Shown one piece after another: positions 47,974 to 55,769 of a stretch of DNA of 64,000 nt. Source of the stretch: Gammaproteobacteria bacterium (lineage in GTDB: Bacteria > Pseudomonadota > Gammaproteobacteria > Enterobacterales > Alteromonadaceae); contig JAHKAA010000050.1 of the NCBI GenBank assembly GCA_018825965.1, positions 186,001 through 250,000 of the forward strand, read 5' to 3'. Under the pieces are notes generated by a model. The model made no database searches. It saw nothing but the letters and a program-made list of their open reading frames with translations, and had not been told where the DNA came from. A program made the position numbers and the translations under genes. Positions within the stretch are counted from its first letter, which is position 1, and every line of letters begins with the position of its first letter.

Positions 47974-49505
47974 AGTTGCTCCAGATGGATCAGCAATTGC
48001 TGAGCTTTTTCTGTGATTTTTAAACGTTCTTCATCCGATTTACGAAACCAGTTCTGATAACTCAGCTGCATTCTGGCGTTGCCGGACAACAGCGCCTGAT
48101 TTCGTTCAAGAAAATTCCAGTACAAGGCATTAAAAGGGCAGGCTGTGGGGCTTGTGGTTTCACTGACGTCGTAGACACAAGTTTTGCAGTAATTGCTCAT
48201 CCGCTGAATGTATTTACCGCTGGCAGCATAAGGTTTAGACGCCAGTACGCCTTGATCCGCAAAAAGCGCCATGCCCAGAGTGTTTGGCAATTCAACCCAT
48301 TCATAGGCATCGGCATACACAGCCAGATACCAGTTACACATTTCATCGACCGACAAGCCTGCCAAAAGTGCAAAGTTGCCAGTGATCATCAGCCGTTGAA
48401 TATGATGCGAGTAGGCATATTTTATCGTGTGGCCAATGGCTTGTTGCATACAACGCATTTTGGTGTCGCCTGTCCAATAATAGGAAGGCAAAGGGGTGTG
48501 AGCTTGTAAAAAGTTACGATTTTTGTAGTCTGGCATCAGTAACCAGTACAAACCCCGCACATATTCGCGCCAGCCAATTAACTGTCGGATAAAACCTTCG
48601 GCGGCATTCAGTGGGACTTTGCCTTCTTTATACGCCAGCTCCACTTTTTGGCAGACCCAGCGCACATCTAAAAGACCGCAGTTTAGGTACATAGAACAAA
48701 TGCTATGAAACAGATAAGGTTCATTGAGTTGCATTGCATCCTGATAATCACCAAAAAGTGGTAATTGATGTTCAACAAAATGCAAAAAGGCCTGTCGCGC
48801 CTGCTTGCCTGTGACGGCGTAATTAAAACTGTCTGCATCACCCATATTGGCGGGAAATTGCTGTTTAACCAAAGCTATGACCGCTGTGGTGATGTCGTCT
48901 GGTTCGAACTTCAGTATGTCAGGTCGCTGTTGTTTTGCCGACAGGGCCTTTCTGTTACTGGCATCAAAATTCCACTGACCGCCAACAGGTTGATTGTTGT
49001 GCATCAAAAGGCCGGTGTAGCGGCGCATTTCGCGGTAAAAGTACTCCATTCTGTACTGAGTTCTGCCTTGAGCCCAGTGCTGAAACATGGCTTTTGTGGC
49101 AATAAATCGGTCGTCTTCCAGCAGCAGTAAAGGGCGTTGGAACTGCTGTTGCCAGCTTAAAATTTCCTGCTCTAACCTGTATTCGCCACATTCAGTGACA
49201 CAAATCTGATCCAGTTCTGGATAGCGCGCCAGTTCAATGGCGACAGCTTCGGTCAGGCTGCTGACTTTTTGCTGGTAGTCTATATAGCTGACACTAATGC
49301 CTTGTTGCTGCAGTACCGCAGCGAAATGGCGCATCGCGCTGAAGATCAGGATGATTTTTTGTTTGTGGTGAGGGCTGTAACTGGCTTCACTGGCTACTTC
49401 AGCCATTAAAACTCTGTCTTGCGGTTGCAGGTCACGTAAGGAAGACAGTGCGGGGCTGAGCTGATCTCCCAGTACCAGTATTAACTTCGTCATAGACTTT
49501 GCCAT
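47970..49505 (-). CDS. Iron-sulfur bacterial cryptochrome/(6-4) photolyase (PhrB type)
   Basis: These 511 residues belong to the FeS-BCP/CryPro group, the prokaryotic (6-4) photolyase type. The N-terminus LILVLGDQLSPALSSLRD is characteristic of that branch, and four Cys suited to bind a [4Fe-4S] cluster are seen: DEMCNWY, YCKTC and ACPFNALYW. The length matches Agrobacterium PhrB (about 507). It is first in a three-gene operon with ATGA overlaps, and its divergent promoter region (49506-49673) is shared with the zinc gene. ATG at 49493 is an alternative start. Confidence 0.92.
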   Translation of the reverse strand: MAKSMTKLILVLGDQLSPALSSLRDLQPQDRVLMAEVASEASYSPHHKQKIILIFSAMRHFAAVLQQQGISVSYIDYQQKVSSLTEAVAIELARYPELDQICVTECGEYRLEQEILSWQQQFQRPLLLLEDDRFIATKAMFQHWAQGRTQYRMEYFYREMRRYTGLLMHNNQPVGGQWNFDASNRKALSAKQQRPDILKFEPDDITTAVIALVKQQFPANMGDADSFNYAVTGKQARQAFLHFVEHQLPLFGDYQDAMQLNEPYLFHSICSMYLNCGLLDVRWVCQKVELAYKEGKVPLNAAEGFIRQLIGWREYVRGLYWLLMPDYKNRNFLQAHTPLPSYYWTGDTKMRCMQQAIGHTIKYAYSHHIQRLMITGNFALLAGLSVDEMCNWYLAVYADAYEWVELPNTLGMALFADQGVLASKPYAASGKYIQRMSNYCKTCVYDVSETTSPTACPFNALYWNFLERNQALLSGNARMQLSYQNWFRKSDEERLKITEKAQQLLIHLEQL

Positions 49506-49635
49506 TTAGTTTGCTTTTTGATACGGCAGGGGCTGTCAACCAGATCAATGAGTGTTATAAAACGCTGATACCGTTAGATGAACCAAAAGCTGCGGCGAAA
49601 AGCCAGTTCAAACCTCTAATACTGGCGCTGCTGCG

Positions 49636-49648
49636 GTTATGATAAAAC
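49636..49648. promoter_or_regulatory. Candidate Zur-type site upstream of the ZrgA-like gene
   Basis: GTTATGATAAAAC is a partial palindrome resembling the core of gammaproteobacterial Zur sites (ATGTTATA-N-TATAACAT). The same GTTATGATA occurs in inverted orientation upstream of the ABC ATPase gene (55053-55061). A similar GTTATAAAAC lies at 49554-49563. This is suggestive only. Confidence 0.35.
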
Positions 49649-49676
49649 AGAATTTTTTGCTTCGGAGTGAGCTGTG

Positions 49677-50228
49677 ATGACATCAAAAATCGTGAATACA
49701 AAAACAATCTTATCAGGGCTCTTTCTTGCCAGCAGTTTGTTTGCCGCAGCAACTGCAGCGCAGGAACATCATCATGAAGAACACGGCAGCCATACTCACG
49801 GCCAGGCAATTTTGACTTTTGTGCTTGAAGGCAATGAAGCTGAGCTGGCTTTTGCTACACCAACAGCCAATGTGGTAGGTTTTGAACATCAGGCGAAAGA
49901 TGATACGCAGCGACAACTGGTGCAAAAAATGATGGCTGACTTTACCGCTGCCAACTGGTTTAGTTTTGATGCACAAGCCCATTGCACTGTAACGGGAACA
50001 GACATCAGCTCAGATTTAACAGCTGAACGCACCACTAAACCGCAGCACGCAGATTTAAATGCCAATTACACTCTGGTTTGCCAGAATCCTGCGCTTTTAC
50101 AGGCATTGACACTCGACTTAGCCACTATAGCTGCTGGTGTGGAAAAAGTAACAGTGCAGTGGATACTGAACGGTGAACAAGGCGCTGCTGACTGGGTTGT
50201 GGGCAGTGAAAGTGTTCAACTAAAATAA
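49677..50228 (+). CDS. zrgA: ZrgA-family periplasmic zinc-uptake protein (DUF2796)
   Basis: The 183 residues comprise a signal peptide (to about residue 28) followed at once by a His-rich segment HHHEEHGSHTHGQ and a DUF2796 domain (EAELAFATPTANVVGFEHQA, two Cys: HCTVTGT and LVCQNPA). In Vibrio cholerae the Zrg system takes up zinc, and ZrgA is its His-rich periplasmic member. ATG 49677 is preferred over the GTG at 49674, with GGAG nine bases upstream. Its expected partners are at 54449-57022 rather than adjacent. Confidence 0.85.
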   Translation: MTSKIVNTKTILSGLFLASSLFAAATAAQEHHHEEHGSHTHGQAILTFVLEGNEAELAFATPTANVVGFEHQAKDDTQRQLVQKMMADFTAANWFSFDAQAHCTVTGTDISSDLTAERTTKPQHADLNANYTLVCQNPALLQALTLDLATIAAGVEKVTVQWILNGEQGAADWVVGSESVQLK

Positions 50229-50240
50229 ATCAATCTATCA

Positions 50241-50289
50241 CAGAATGGGTGTAGCTTTATGTTACGCCATTCTGCCGCGGACTTTTTCG
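50241..50289 (+). terminator. Terminator after the ZrgA-like gene
   Basis: CAGAATGG (50241-50248) pairs with CCATTCTG (50267-50274); after a one-base bulge the stem continues for a few pairs. A T-rich stretch (ctttttcgttttttc) follows from 50281. Confidence 0.65.
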
Positions 50290-50459
50290 TTTTTTCGTCC
50301 CTCACTTTCATCCGTCCGGCACATTATTAGAAAAATCTTAAGCGTTCATTTCTGATTCAGGTTTTCAAATCGCCTTTGTTTTGGTAATGTCATTCTGTGT
50401 GCAGATTTACTGCTACAAATTAATACAAAAAATATAACAACCTATCCAGGGAAAATAAA

Positions 50460-53447
50460 ATGACACTACCACAACAGAGAGTAAAAACTCGCTTAGCTAT
50501 AGCTATGGGTTGTCTGTTTGCCACAACGGCATTTGGTCTTCAGGCGCAGCAGGAAATCGTAGAACAAGAAAAAGTTGAAGAGGAAAAGGCTGCGGAACGA
50601 ATTTCCGTCGTAGGTTCCCGTATTCGTACAGGCGGTTTTGATAACGCATCTCCTATTTCTGTGATCAATGCACAAGCTGCATTAAGCCAGGGTATAGGTA
50701 ACTTAGGTGAGTTGTTACGCAGTTCCACTGTAGCCGCGGGTTCAAATCAGGTGACTTCAGCTTCCTCCACAGCTTTTGTTGAGTCCGGTGGTACAGGTGC
50801 TGAAACAATGTCGTTACGGGGGTTAGGTGCTAACAGGACCTTGGTCTTGTTAAATGGCCGTCGCGCTGGTCCTGCAGGAACTCAAGGTCAGGTTGCCTCT
50901 TTTGATATGAACGTTATTCCTATTGAAGCTATTGATCGGGTTGAAATTTTAAAAGATGGTGCGTCGTCACTTTATGGCTCTGATGCAGTCGCTGGTGTTA
51001 TCAATATTATCACCAAAAAAGGTGATGAAAGTTCGATTAACTTTAACACCTCCCAGCCTTTTGACAGCGGCGGCGAAACCATGAGTGGTAATGCTACCTT
51101 TGGCCGCAGCACAGAAAATGGCTCATTCCGTCTTTTAGCTGATTACAAGCTGGATAAAGAATTAGCCAAAGGCCAACGTGACTTTTACAACTGCGGTGAA
51201 CGTTATGTGTTTGATCCGGCCACTGGTGAGCGGGCAGATTTGATAGACCCAAGAACAGGCTCATACCATTGCAACGATTTACTCTGGGGTCATGTCTGGA
51301 TTTATGACTATCAGGACGAGGGGGGGAATGTTCGCAATGGTACCAAAATGCAATATGATCATGCTGGCAACCTGGGAGGCTATATTCCTGGTTTAGCCAC
51401 AGATCCAAGCAACCCAGGTTTTATGCAGGCACCTGCTGGCTGGTTCCCTGTAGGGTATGACAATGCTTCTGATGCGGTATTAAATGCTGATCACCCGTTT
51501 CAGGATTTAGACTCTTTAATTCCACGTAAAGAAACCATCACTTTATATGGCCAGGGCGACTATTCACTGACAGACGATATCACTCTGTACGGTGAAGCAT
51601 TGTTAAACCGTCGTGAAACCAATACCAATGGTTACCGCCAGTTTTGGACTTATACCCTCAATGAAACCTATGAAGCCTTTGATATTGGAACCAACCCAAC
51701 CTCAGTAGGCTGGAGTGGAGATCAATGGTTAAGCCCAACCCCTATTACAGACCACTCAGGTAAAGATGTAACTGTGGATTACCGCCGTTTTGTGGTAGGT
51801 GCCAATGGTTCGCTGGGTGACTGGTTTTGGGATATTGCTTATCAGGACAGCCATAGTGACGGTAAGTACACTGATGCTATCATTTTCAAAGATTCAGTCT
51901 CTATTTCTGAATTTGCTACGGGATCCTGTGTAGGAGAAACTACTGCAGTGCGTGGTGTAGCTTGTATTGATGTTCCATGGCTGGACCCACAATTCCTTGC
52001 TGGTAATATCAGTCAGCAACACAAAGACTTCCTGTTTGGTTATGACACAGGCAATACTGTGTATAAACAACAGTCACTGGAAGGTTTTATTACTGGTGAT
52101 CTGATGGATTTACCTGCTGGTCCTTTAGGCTCAGCTTTTGGTTTTGCTTATCAACGTGACTCTCTGTACGATGCACCGGGTGAACATACTTTGGCGCGTA
52201 ACGCCTGGGGCGCTCCATCTGCAGGTATCACTCAAGGTAAAGACAACTCTAAAGCAGTGTTTGCTGAGTTCCAGATCCCGCTGTTAAGCGATCTGACTAT
52301 GATTGAAGCTTTGGATTTCACCACTTCAGCCCGTTACACTGATGTGGCTTCTTATGGCAACGATACCACTTATAAAGTGGGCTTGAACTGGGCCATAGTA
52401 GATGGTTTCCGTTTCCGTGCTTCACAAGGCACTTCATTCCGTTCACCAGCCTTGTATGAGTTGTATTTAAATGATCAAATCACTTTTAGTGGTCAACGTA
52501 CTATAGATCCTTGTATTCGTTGGGGTGATGAACTTGAAGGTGGTAATATCAGTCAGCGTTTGGCTGATAACTGCGCTGCAGATGGCATAGCCCCTGATTA
52601 TGTTGGTGGAGCAATTTCTGCAACAGTTACTTCAGGTGGTGGGGCTGGTAAACTGGAAGCTGAAACCTCCATTTCTAAAACTTATGGTTTTGTCTGGACT
52701 CCTGACTTTGTTAACTTCAGTGCTTCTATCGATTATTTTGACATCGAGATTGACTCAGAAGTAACTAACCTGACTGCAGCTCAAATTATTCGCCAATGTT
52801 ATCTGTCAGAGAATTTTGCTACTGAACCACTGTGTGGACAGTTTGATCGTTCAACAGTTGACCAGCGCATAGAAAATGTTCGTAGTGGTTTCCTGAACAT
52901 TGCTTCCCAGCGTAACCGTGGTATTGATATCGAAACTGCGTACGACATAGATACTGAATACGGTACTTTTGTTGCCAGTTACGAGCATACGATTCAACTG
53001 GAAGCGCGTCGTAATTTGTTTGCCACCAGTAGACCTGAAGATTTTACCGGCGATTTGGGTAGTCCTAAGCATGTAGGTAACTTCAAGCTTGGCTGGAATA
53101 AAGGTGACTGGCGAGTAGATTATTCAGCCCGTTATGTAGGTGAAGGTGAAAACTACACCAGCTATGGTGAAGGTACATTCCGCGATACAGCCACTATCCG
53201 TGGTAAGGAAGTTCGTTTGGTCCTGGACGCTGATGCTGTTATTTATCATTCTTTGTCAGTGACTAACTCGCTGAAAGATTATGGTTTAACCACTACTTTA
53301 GGTGTGGCTAACCTGTTGGATGAAGAACCTCCTCGCGTGAGTTACCGTGGTGACTCAAGATTGCGTCGTGAAGGTAACTCTGCGTTCTACAGTCAATATG
53401 ACTCACTGGGACGTCGTGTCTTCCTGAACTTGTCTTATCAGTTCTGA
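50460..53447 (+). CDS. TonB-dependent outer-membrane receptor
   Basis: The 995 residues have a signal peptide (about 1-30), a TonB-box-like ERISVVGSRI (about 46-55), a plug domain (about 60-185, with SLRGLGANRTLVLLNGRR and IDRVEILKDGASSLYGSDAVAGVINIITKK) and a 22-strand barrel ending in the required terminal Phe (LNLSYQF). It belongs to the large receptors common in Alteromonadales that import polymers, siderophores or other compounds. The ligand is unknown; neighbouring zinc genes suggest metal complexes, and the downstream sulfotransferase suggests a sulfated ligand, but both are guesses. AGGGAAAA precedes the ATG. Confidence 0.9.
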   Translation: MTLPQQRVKTRLAIAMGCLFATTAFGLQAQQEIVEQEKVEEEKAAERISVVGSRIRTGGFDNASPISVINAQAALSQGIGNLGELLRSSTVAAGSNQVTSASSTAFVESGGTGAETMSLRGLGANRTLVLLNGRRAGPAGTQGQVASFDMNVIPIEAIDRVEILKDGASSLYGSDAVAGVINIITKKGDESSINFNTSQPFDSGGETMSGNATFGRSTENGSFRLLADYKLDKELAKGQRDFYNCGERYVFDPATGERADLIDPRTGSYHCNDLLWGHVWIYDYQDEGGNVRNGTKMQYDHAGNLGGYIPGLATDPSNPGFMQAPAGWFPVGYDNASDAVLNADHPFQDLDSLIPRKETITLYGQGDYSLTDDITLYGEALLNRRETNTNGYRQFWTYTLNETYEAFDIGTNPTSVGWSGDQWLSPTPITDHSGKDVTVDYRRFVVGANGSLGDWFWDIAYQDSHSDGKYTDAIIFKDSVSISEFATGSCVGETTAVRGVACIDVPWLDPQFLAGNISQQHKDFLFGYDTGNTVYKQQSLEGFITGDLMDLPAGPLGSAFGFAYQRDSLYDAPGEHTLARNAWGAPSAGITQGKDNSKAVFAEFQIPLLSDLTMIEALDFTTSARYTDVASYGNDTTYKVGLNWAIVDGFRFRASQGTSFRSPALYELYLNDQITFSGQRTIDPCIRWGDELEGGNISQRLADNCAADGIAPDYVGGAISATVTSGGGAGKLEAETSISKTYGFVWTPDFVNFSASIDYFDIEIDSEVTNLTAAQIIRQCYLSENFATEPLCGQFDRSTVDQRIENVRSGFLNIASQRNRGIDIETAYDIDTEYGTFVASYEHTIQLEARRNLFATSRPEDFTGDLGSPKHVGNFKLGWNKGDWRVDYSARYVGEGENYTSYGEGTFRDTATIRGKEVRLVLDADAVIYHSLSVTNSLKDYGLTTTLGVANLLDEEPPRVSYRGDSRLRREGNSAFYSQYDSLGRRVFLNLSYQF

Positions 53448-53465
53448 TTGATAAGACATTGAATA

Positions 53466-53496
53466 AAAATGCCGGCTTAGTCCGGCATTTTCTTTT
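53466..53496 (+). terminator. Terminator after the TonB-dependent receptor gene
   Basis: AAAATGCCGG (53466-53475) pairs perfectly with CCGGCATTTT (53482-53491), followed by more Ts. Confidence 0.9.
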
Positions 53497-53588
53497 ACTT
53501 TTAAATTGAACTGGGATAAGTTCAGTTTTGTCTGTTTTCCGCTTTGGGCGGAAGATGCTATTTCAGAACCATAATAAGAGAGCCTGCA

Positions 53589-54377
53589 ATGCCAAGGGTG
53601 ATAGCTAAACCTGATACCTTAAATGAATTAAATACAAACTTTAATCAAAGCCCATTACAACAACCTGTATTCTTAAATTCAGTGCCAAAATGTGGCACTC
53701 ATTTGATCCGCAATATTTTCCGTATGTTTGTGCCAGTGGCGCAGCAATACCATCAGACGTTTATTCAAATCCCTATTTTACACCAGCATTCCGCTGCTTT
53801 TGCCCCGCAGAAGCCTATGTTGAGCTGGGGGCATTTATTGTTTTCTGACGATTCAGCTATTGCTTTGCGCCATGTGCCGCAGATAGTGGTAGTACGAGAC
53901 CCTTACGACTGGGTGTTAGCTCGTGCCCGTTTTTTCTTATCTGATACCTTTCAGGGCTCAATGGAACATTTAAAAGGCGGCAAAGTCTCCATTGAAGAAA
54001 TGCTGAATATGATGATTTTTGGTATTTACCAAAAAGCCCCTACTTTACATGAGATTTTTACTCATAACGCTGTGGCCTGGTTAGGCACTGGTGTAAAACT
54101 GGTGCGTTATGAAGACATAGTCAAACATTTAAAAAGCATAGATAAACCCGAAGCCGAAGCATATTTCCGCGATTTGCTTAGCGTATTGAATTTACCTGAA
54201 TGGCCGAAAGACTGGAAAGAACGGATACTTACAGGCTCAGACCGTAAACAAAGTGGCACCTACAGAGAAAATTTAGCAGGGCTTGAAGCCGAAATACCGG
54301 ATGAATTACCTCTGATGCAAAAGCAATTGGTGGAATATGCGGTGCCAGGGTTACGACATTTGCTGGGTTATTATTGA
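53589..54377 (+). CDS. Sulfotransferase-fold protein
   Basis: The 262 residues have the two PAPS-binding motifs: 5'-phosphosulfate loop FLNSVPKCGTHLIRNIF (about 27-43) and the 3'-phosphate motif QIVVVRDPYDWVLARARFF (about 99-117). It should transfer sulfate from PAPS to a hydroxyl or amine; the acceptor is unknown. The frame is open from 53544 but the start is ATG 53589, with GAGAG upstream. It follows the receptor gene after a terminator, so it may have its own promoter. No signal peptide is seen, so it acts in the cytoplasm. Confidence 0.8.
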   Translation: MPRVIAKPDTLNELNTNFNQSPLQQPVFLNSVPKCGTHLIRNIFRMFVPVAQQYHQTFIQIPILHQHSAAFAPQKPMLSWGHLLFSDDSAIALRHVPQIVVVRDPYDWVLARARFFLSDTFQGSMEHLKGGKVSIEEMLNMMIFGIYQKAPTLHEIFTHNAVAWLGTGVKLVRYEDIVKHLKSIDKPEAEAYFRDLLSVLNLPEWPKDWKERILTGSDRKQSGTYRENLAGLEAEIPDELPLMQKQLVEYAVPGLRHLLGYY

Positions 54378-54383
54378 CTGTTC

Positions 54384-54420
54384 TGAATAAAAAAGCCGGC
54401 ATTGCCGATTTTTTTATTCA
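54384..54420. terminator. Bidirectional terminator between sulfotransferase and DUF3299 genes
   Basis: TGAATAAAAAA (from 54384) pairs with TTTTTTTATTCA (to 54420) around an inner CGGC-ATT-GCCG stem. It lies between convergent genes, with A and T tracts on both sides. Confidence 0.85.
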
Positions 54421-54448
54421 GAGACAAAGGCTATGCCTAAGAAAACTA

Positions 54449-55006
54449 CTACTCGTAGCTATATTCTTCAATTTTATCGGCTTTCATGGAGTAGGCCGAT
54501 TTTGCCAAATCATGGCTCATGGTTTCAGTGGTTAAAATACCGCTGATCCAGAAAGGTGAATAAATCATGTCACCTTGAATTTTTTGCTTATTAGTGACAA
54601 AAATAATCTGGTTGGGTGGTGGTGGTGGTACGTGAATACAAGCGCCAAAATAAGGCACCAGAAAGAACGCAGTGACGTTTTGGTCTGCATCGTATTCCAC
54701 TGGTACTATAAAACCAGGAACCCTCACTTTTTTGTTATTCAGTTCGCCTTTGACGTTGGCAGACATCAATACGTCATTCCATGCTGCTGCGGCCGGATCC
54801 TGATTCGCATAAGCCTGATTTAATGGACTGCCCGCTGGAACTTCACCCCCTTCATGGTTGATTTCTGGCAGTTGTTCCATCTTTTTCAGATCTTCTTCCG
54901 GCAATAAATCTGTCCATTCCAATGTCTTGTAGTCTTCAGCTTTTACCGGTAACGCAGTAAATGCGACCAAAGTCAGAATTAACGCCATGTATAACGATTT
55001 AACCAT
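54449..55006 (-). CDS. DUF3299 periplasmic protein, zinc-uptake associated
   Basis: The 185 residues comprise a signal peptide (to about residue 23, after VKA) and a DUF3299 domain with KKVRVPGFIVPVEYDADQNVTAFFLVPYFGACIHVPPPPPNQIIFV. The single Cys next to a run of five Pro is part of the family signature, and translation of this run should depend on elongation factor P. In Vibrio-type Zrg loci a DUF3299 gene accompanies the ABC genes. GAGG precedes the ATG. It is divergent from the ABC ATPase gene, with only a short shared regulatory region. Confidence 0.85.
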   Translation of the reverse strand: MVKSLYMALILTLVAFTALPVKAEDYKTLEWTDLLPEEDLKKMEQLPEINHEGGEVPAGSPLNQAYANQDPAAAAWNDVLMSANVKGELNNKKVRVPGFIVPVEYDADQNVTAFFLVPYFGACIHVPPPPPNQIIFVTNKQKIQGDMIYSPFWISGILTTETMSHDLAKSAYSMKADKIEEYSYE

Positions 55007-55026
55007 TGGAGCCTCAGCCTCTGCTT

Positions 55027-55063
55027 ATGTTATAAGGTCTCAAAAGAAGCCGTATCATAACAT
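55027..55063. promoter_or_regulatory. Candidate Zur-type half sites in the DUF3299/ABC intergenic region
   Basis: ATGTTAT (55027-55033) and ATAACAT (55057-55063) are inverted repeats with 23 bases between, and TATCATAAC at 55053-55061 is the inverse of GTTATGATA found upstream of the ZrgA-like gene. Location and similarity to Zur half sites fit joint zinc control of both transcripts. The site overlaps the in-frame ATG at 55062, favouring the ATG at 55074 as the ATPase start. Confidence 0.4.
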
Positions 55064-55073
55064 GGGTATTGTC

Positions 55074-55769
55074 ATGTCAGCGCACACAGACCTGAAAATT
55101 CCGGCACTTGAACTCAAATCTTTAGTGTTCAGTTGGCCGGGTCAAGCTGCTTTATTGGATATACCACAACTGAAATTAGAGCAGGGCCAGCATTTATTTA
55201 TTTATGGTTCATCCGGTTCAGGCAAAACCACCTTATTGAATTTGCTGGCCGGAATTTACCCTTGCAAGTATGGTGATATTTTGATTGCAGGTCAGTCTAT
55301 GGCTGCGTCATCCGCGGCCAAAAGGGATCAATTACGCGCCTCTTCTATAGGGGTGGTGTTTCAGCAACTGAACTTAATTCCTTATTTGTCTGTGTTGCAA
55401 AATGTCTTGCTGGTCAGTGCTTTTGCTAAAAAAATCCAGCAGGCAGAACAACGGGCCCGTTACTTGTTGCAAAAGCTGGGTTTAGAGCAACAGCTGTGGC
55501 AAGCGCCTGCCAATCAGTTAAGTGTGGGTCAGCAGCAAAGGGTGGCAATAGCCAGAGCTTTACTGAGTCAGCCCGCTTTATTAATTGCAGATGAGCCTAC
55601 CTCAGCTTTGGACCATAAACACAGAGACGGCTTTATGCAGCTGATGCTTGCTGAAGCTGAACTTTGTGGCACTACAGTCGTATTTGTCAGCCACGACCCG
55701 GCTTTGCGTGCCTATTTTAAGTTTGAACTGGATATGGAGCAGTTACATAAAGGAGTTCAGCCATGTTAA
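55074..55769 (+). CDS. ABC transporter ATP-binding protein, zinc-uptake associated
   Basis: This ATPase of about 231 residues from the LolD/MacB type has Walker A GSSGSGKTTLLNLLAG, Q-loop VFQQLNLIPYLSV, signature LSVGQQQRVAIARAL, Walker B LLIADEPTSALD and an H-loop in VFVSHDPAL. The frame opens as far as 54987, overlapping the divergent DUF3299 gene; the realistic starts are ATG 55062 or 55074. Its last seven bases overlap the permease start (ATGTTAA). It should energise the FtsX-type permease in the Zrg-like system. Confidence 0.88.
   Translation: MSAHTDLKIPALELKSLVFSWPGQAALLDIPQLKLEQGQHLFIYGSSGSGKTTLLNLLAGIYPCKYGDILIAGQSMAASSAAKRDQLRASSIGVVFQQLNLIPYLSVLQNVLLVSAFAKKIQQAEQRARYLLQKLGLEQQLWQAPANQLSVGQQQRVAIARALLSQPALLIADEPTSALDHKHRDGFMQLMLAEAELCGTTVVFVSHDPALRAYFKFELDMEQLHKGVQPC

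Noticed and set aside
54987-55073. N-terminal extension of the ABC ATPase reading back over the divergent DUF3299 start
   Set aside because: The extra 29 residues do not look like an ABC ATPase start and would cover the shared promoter region.
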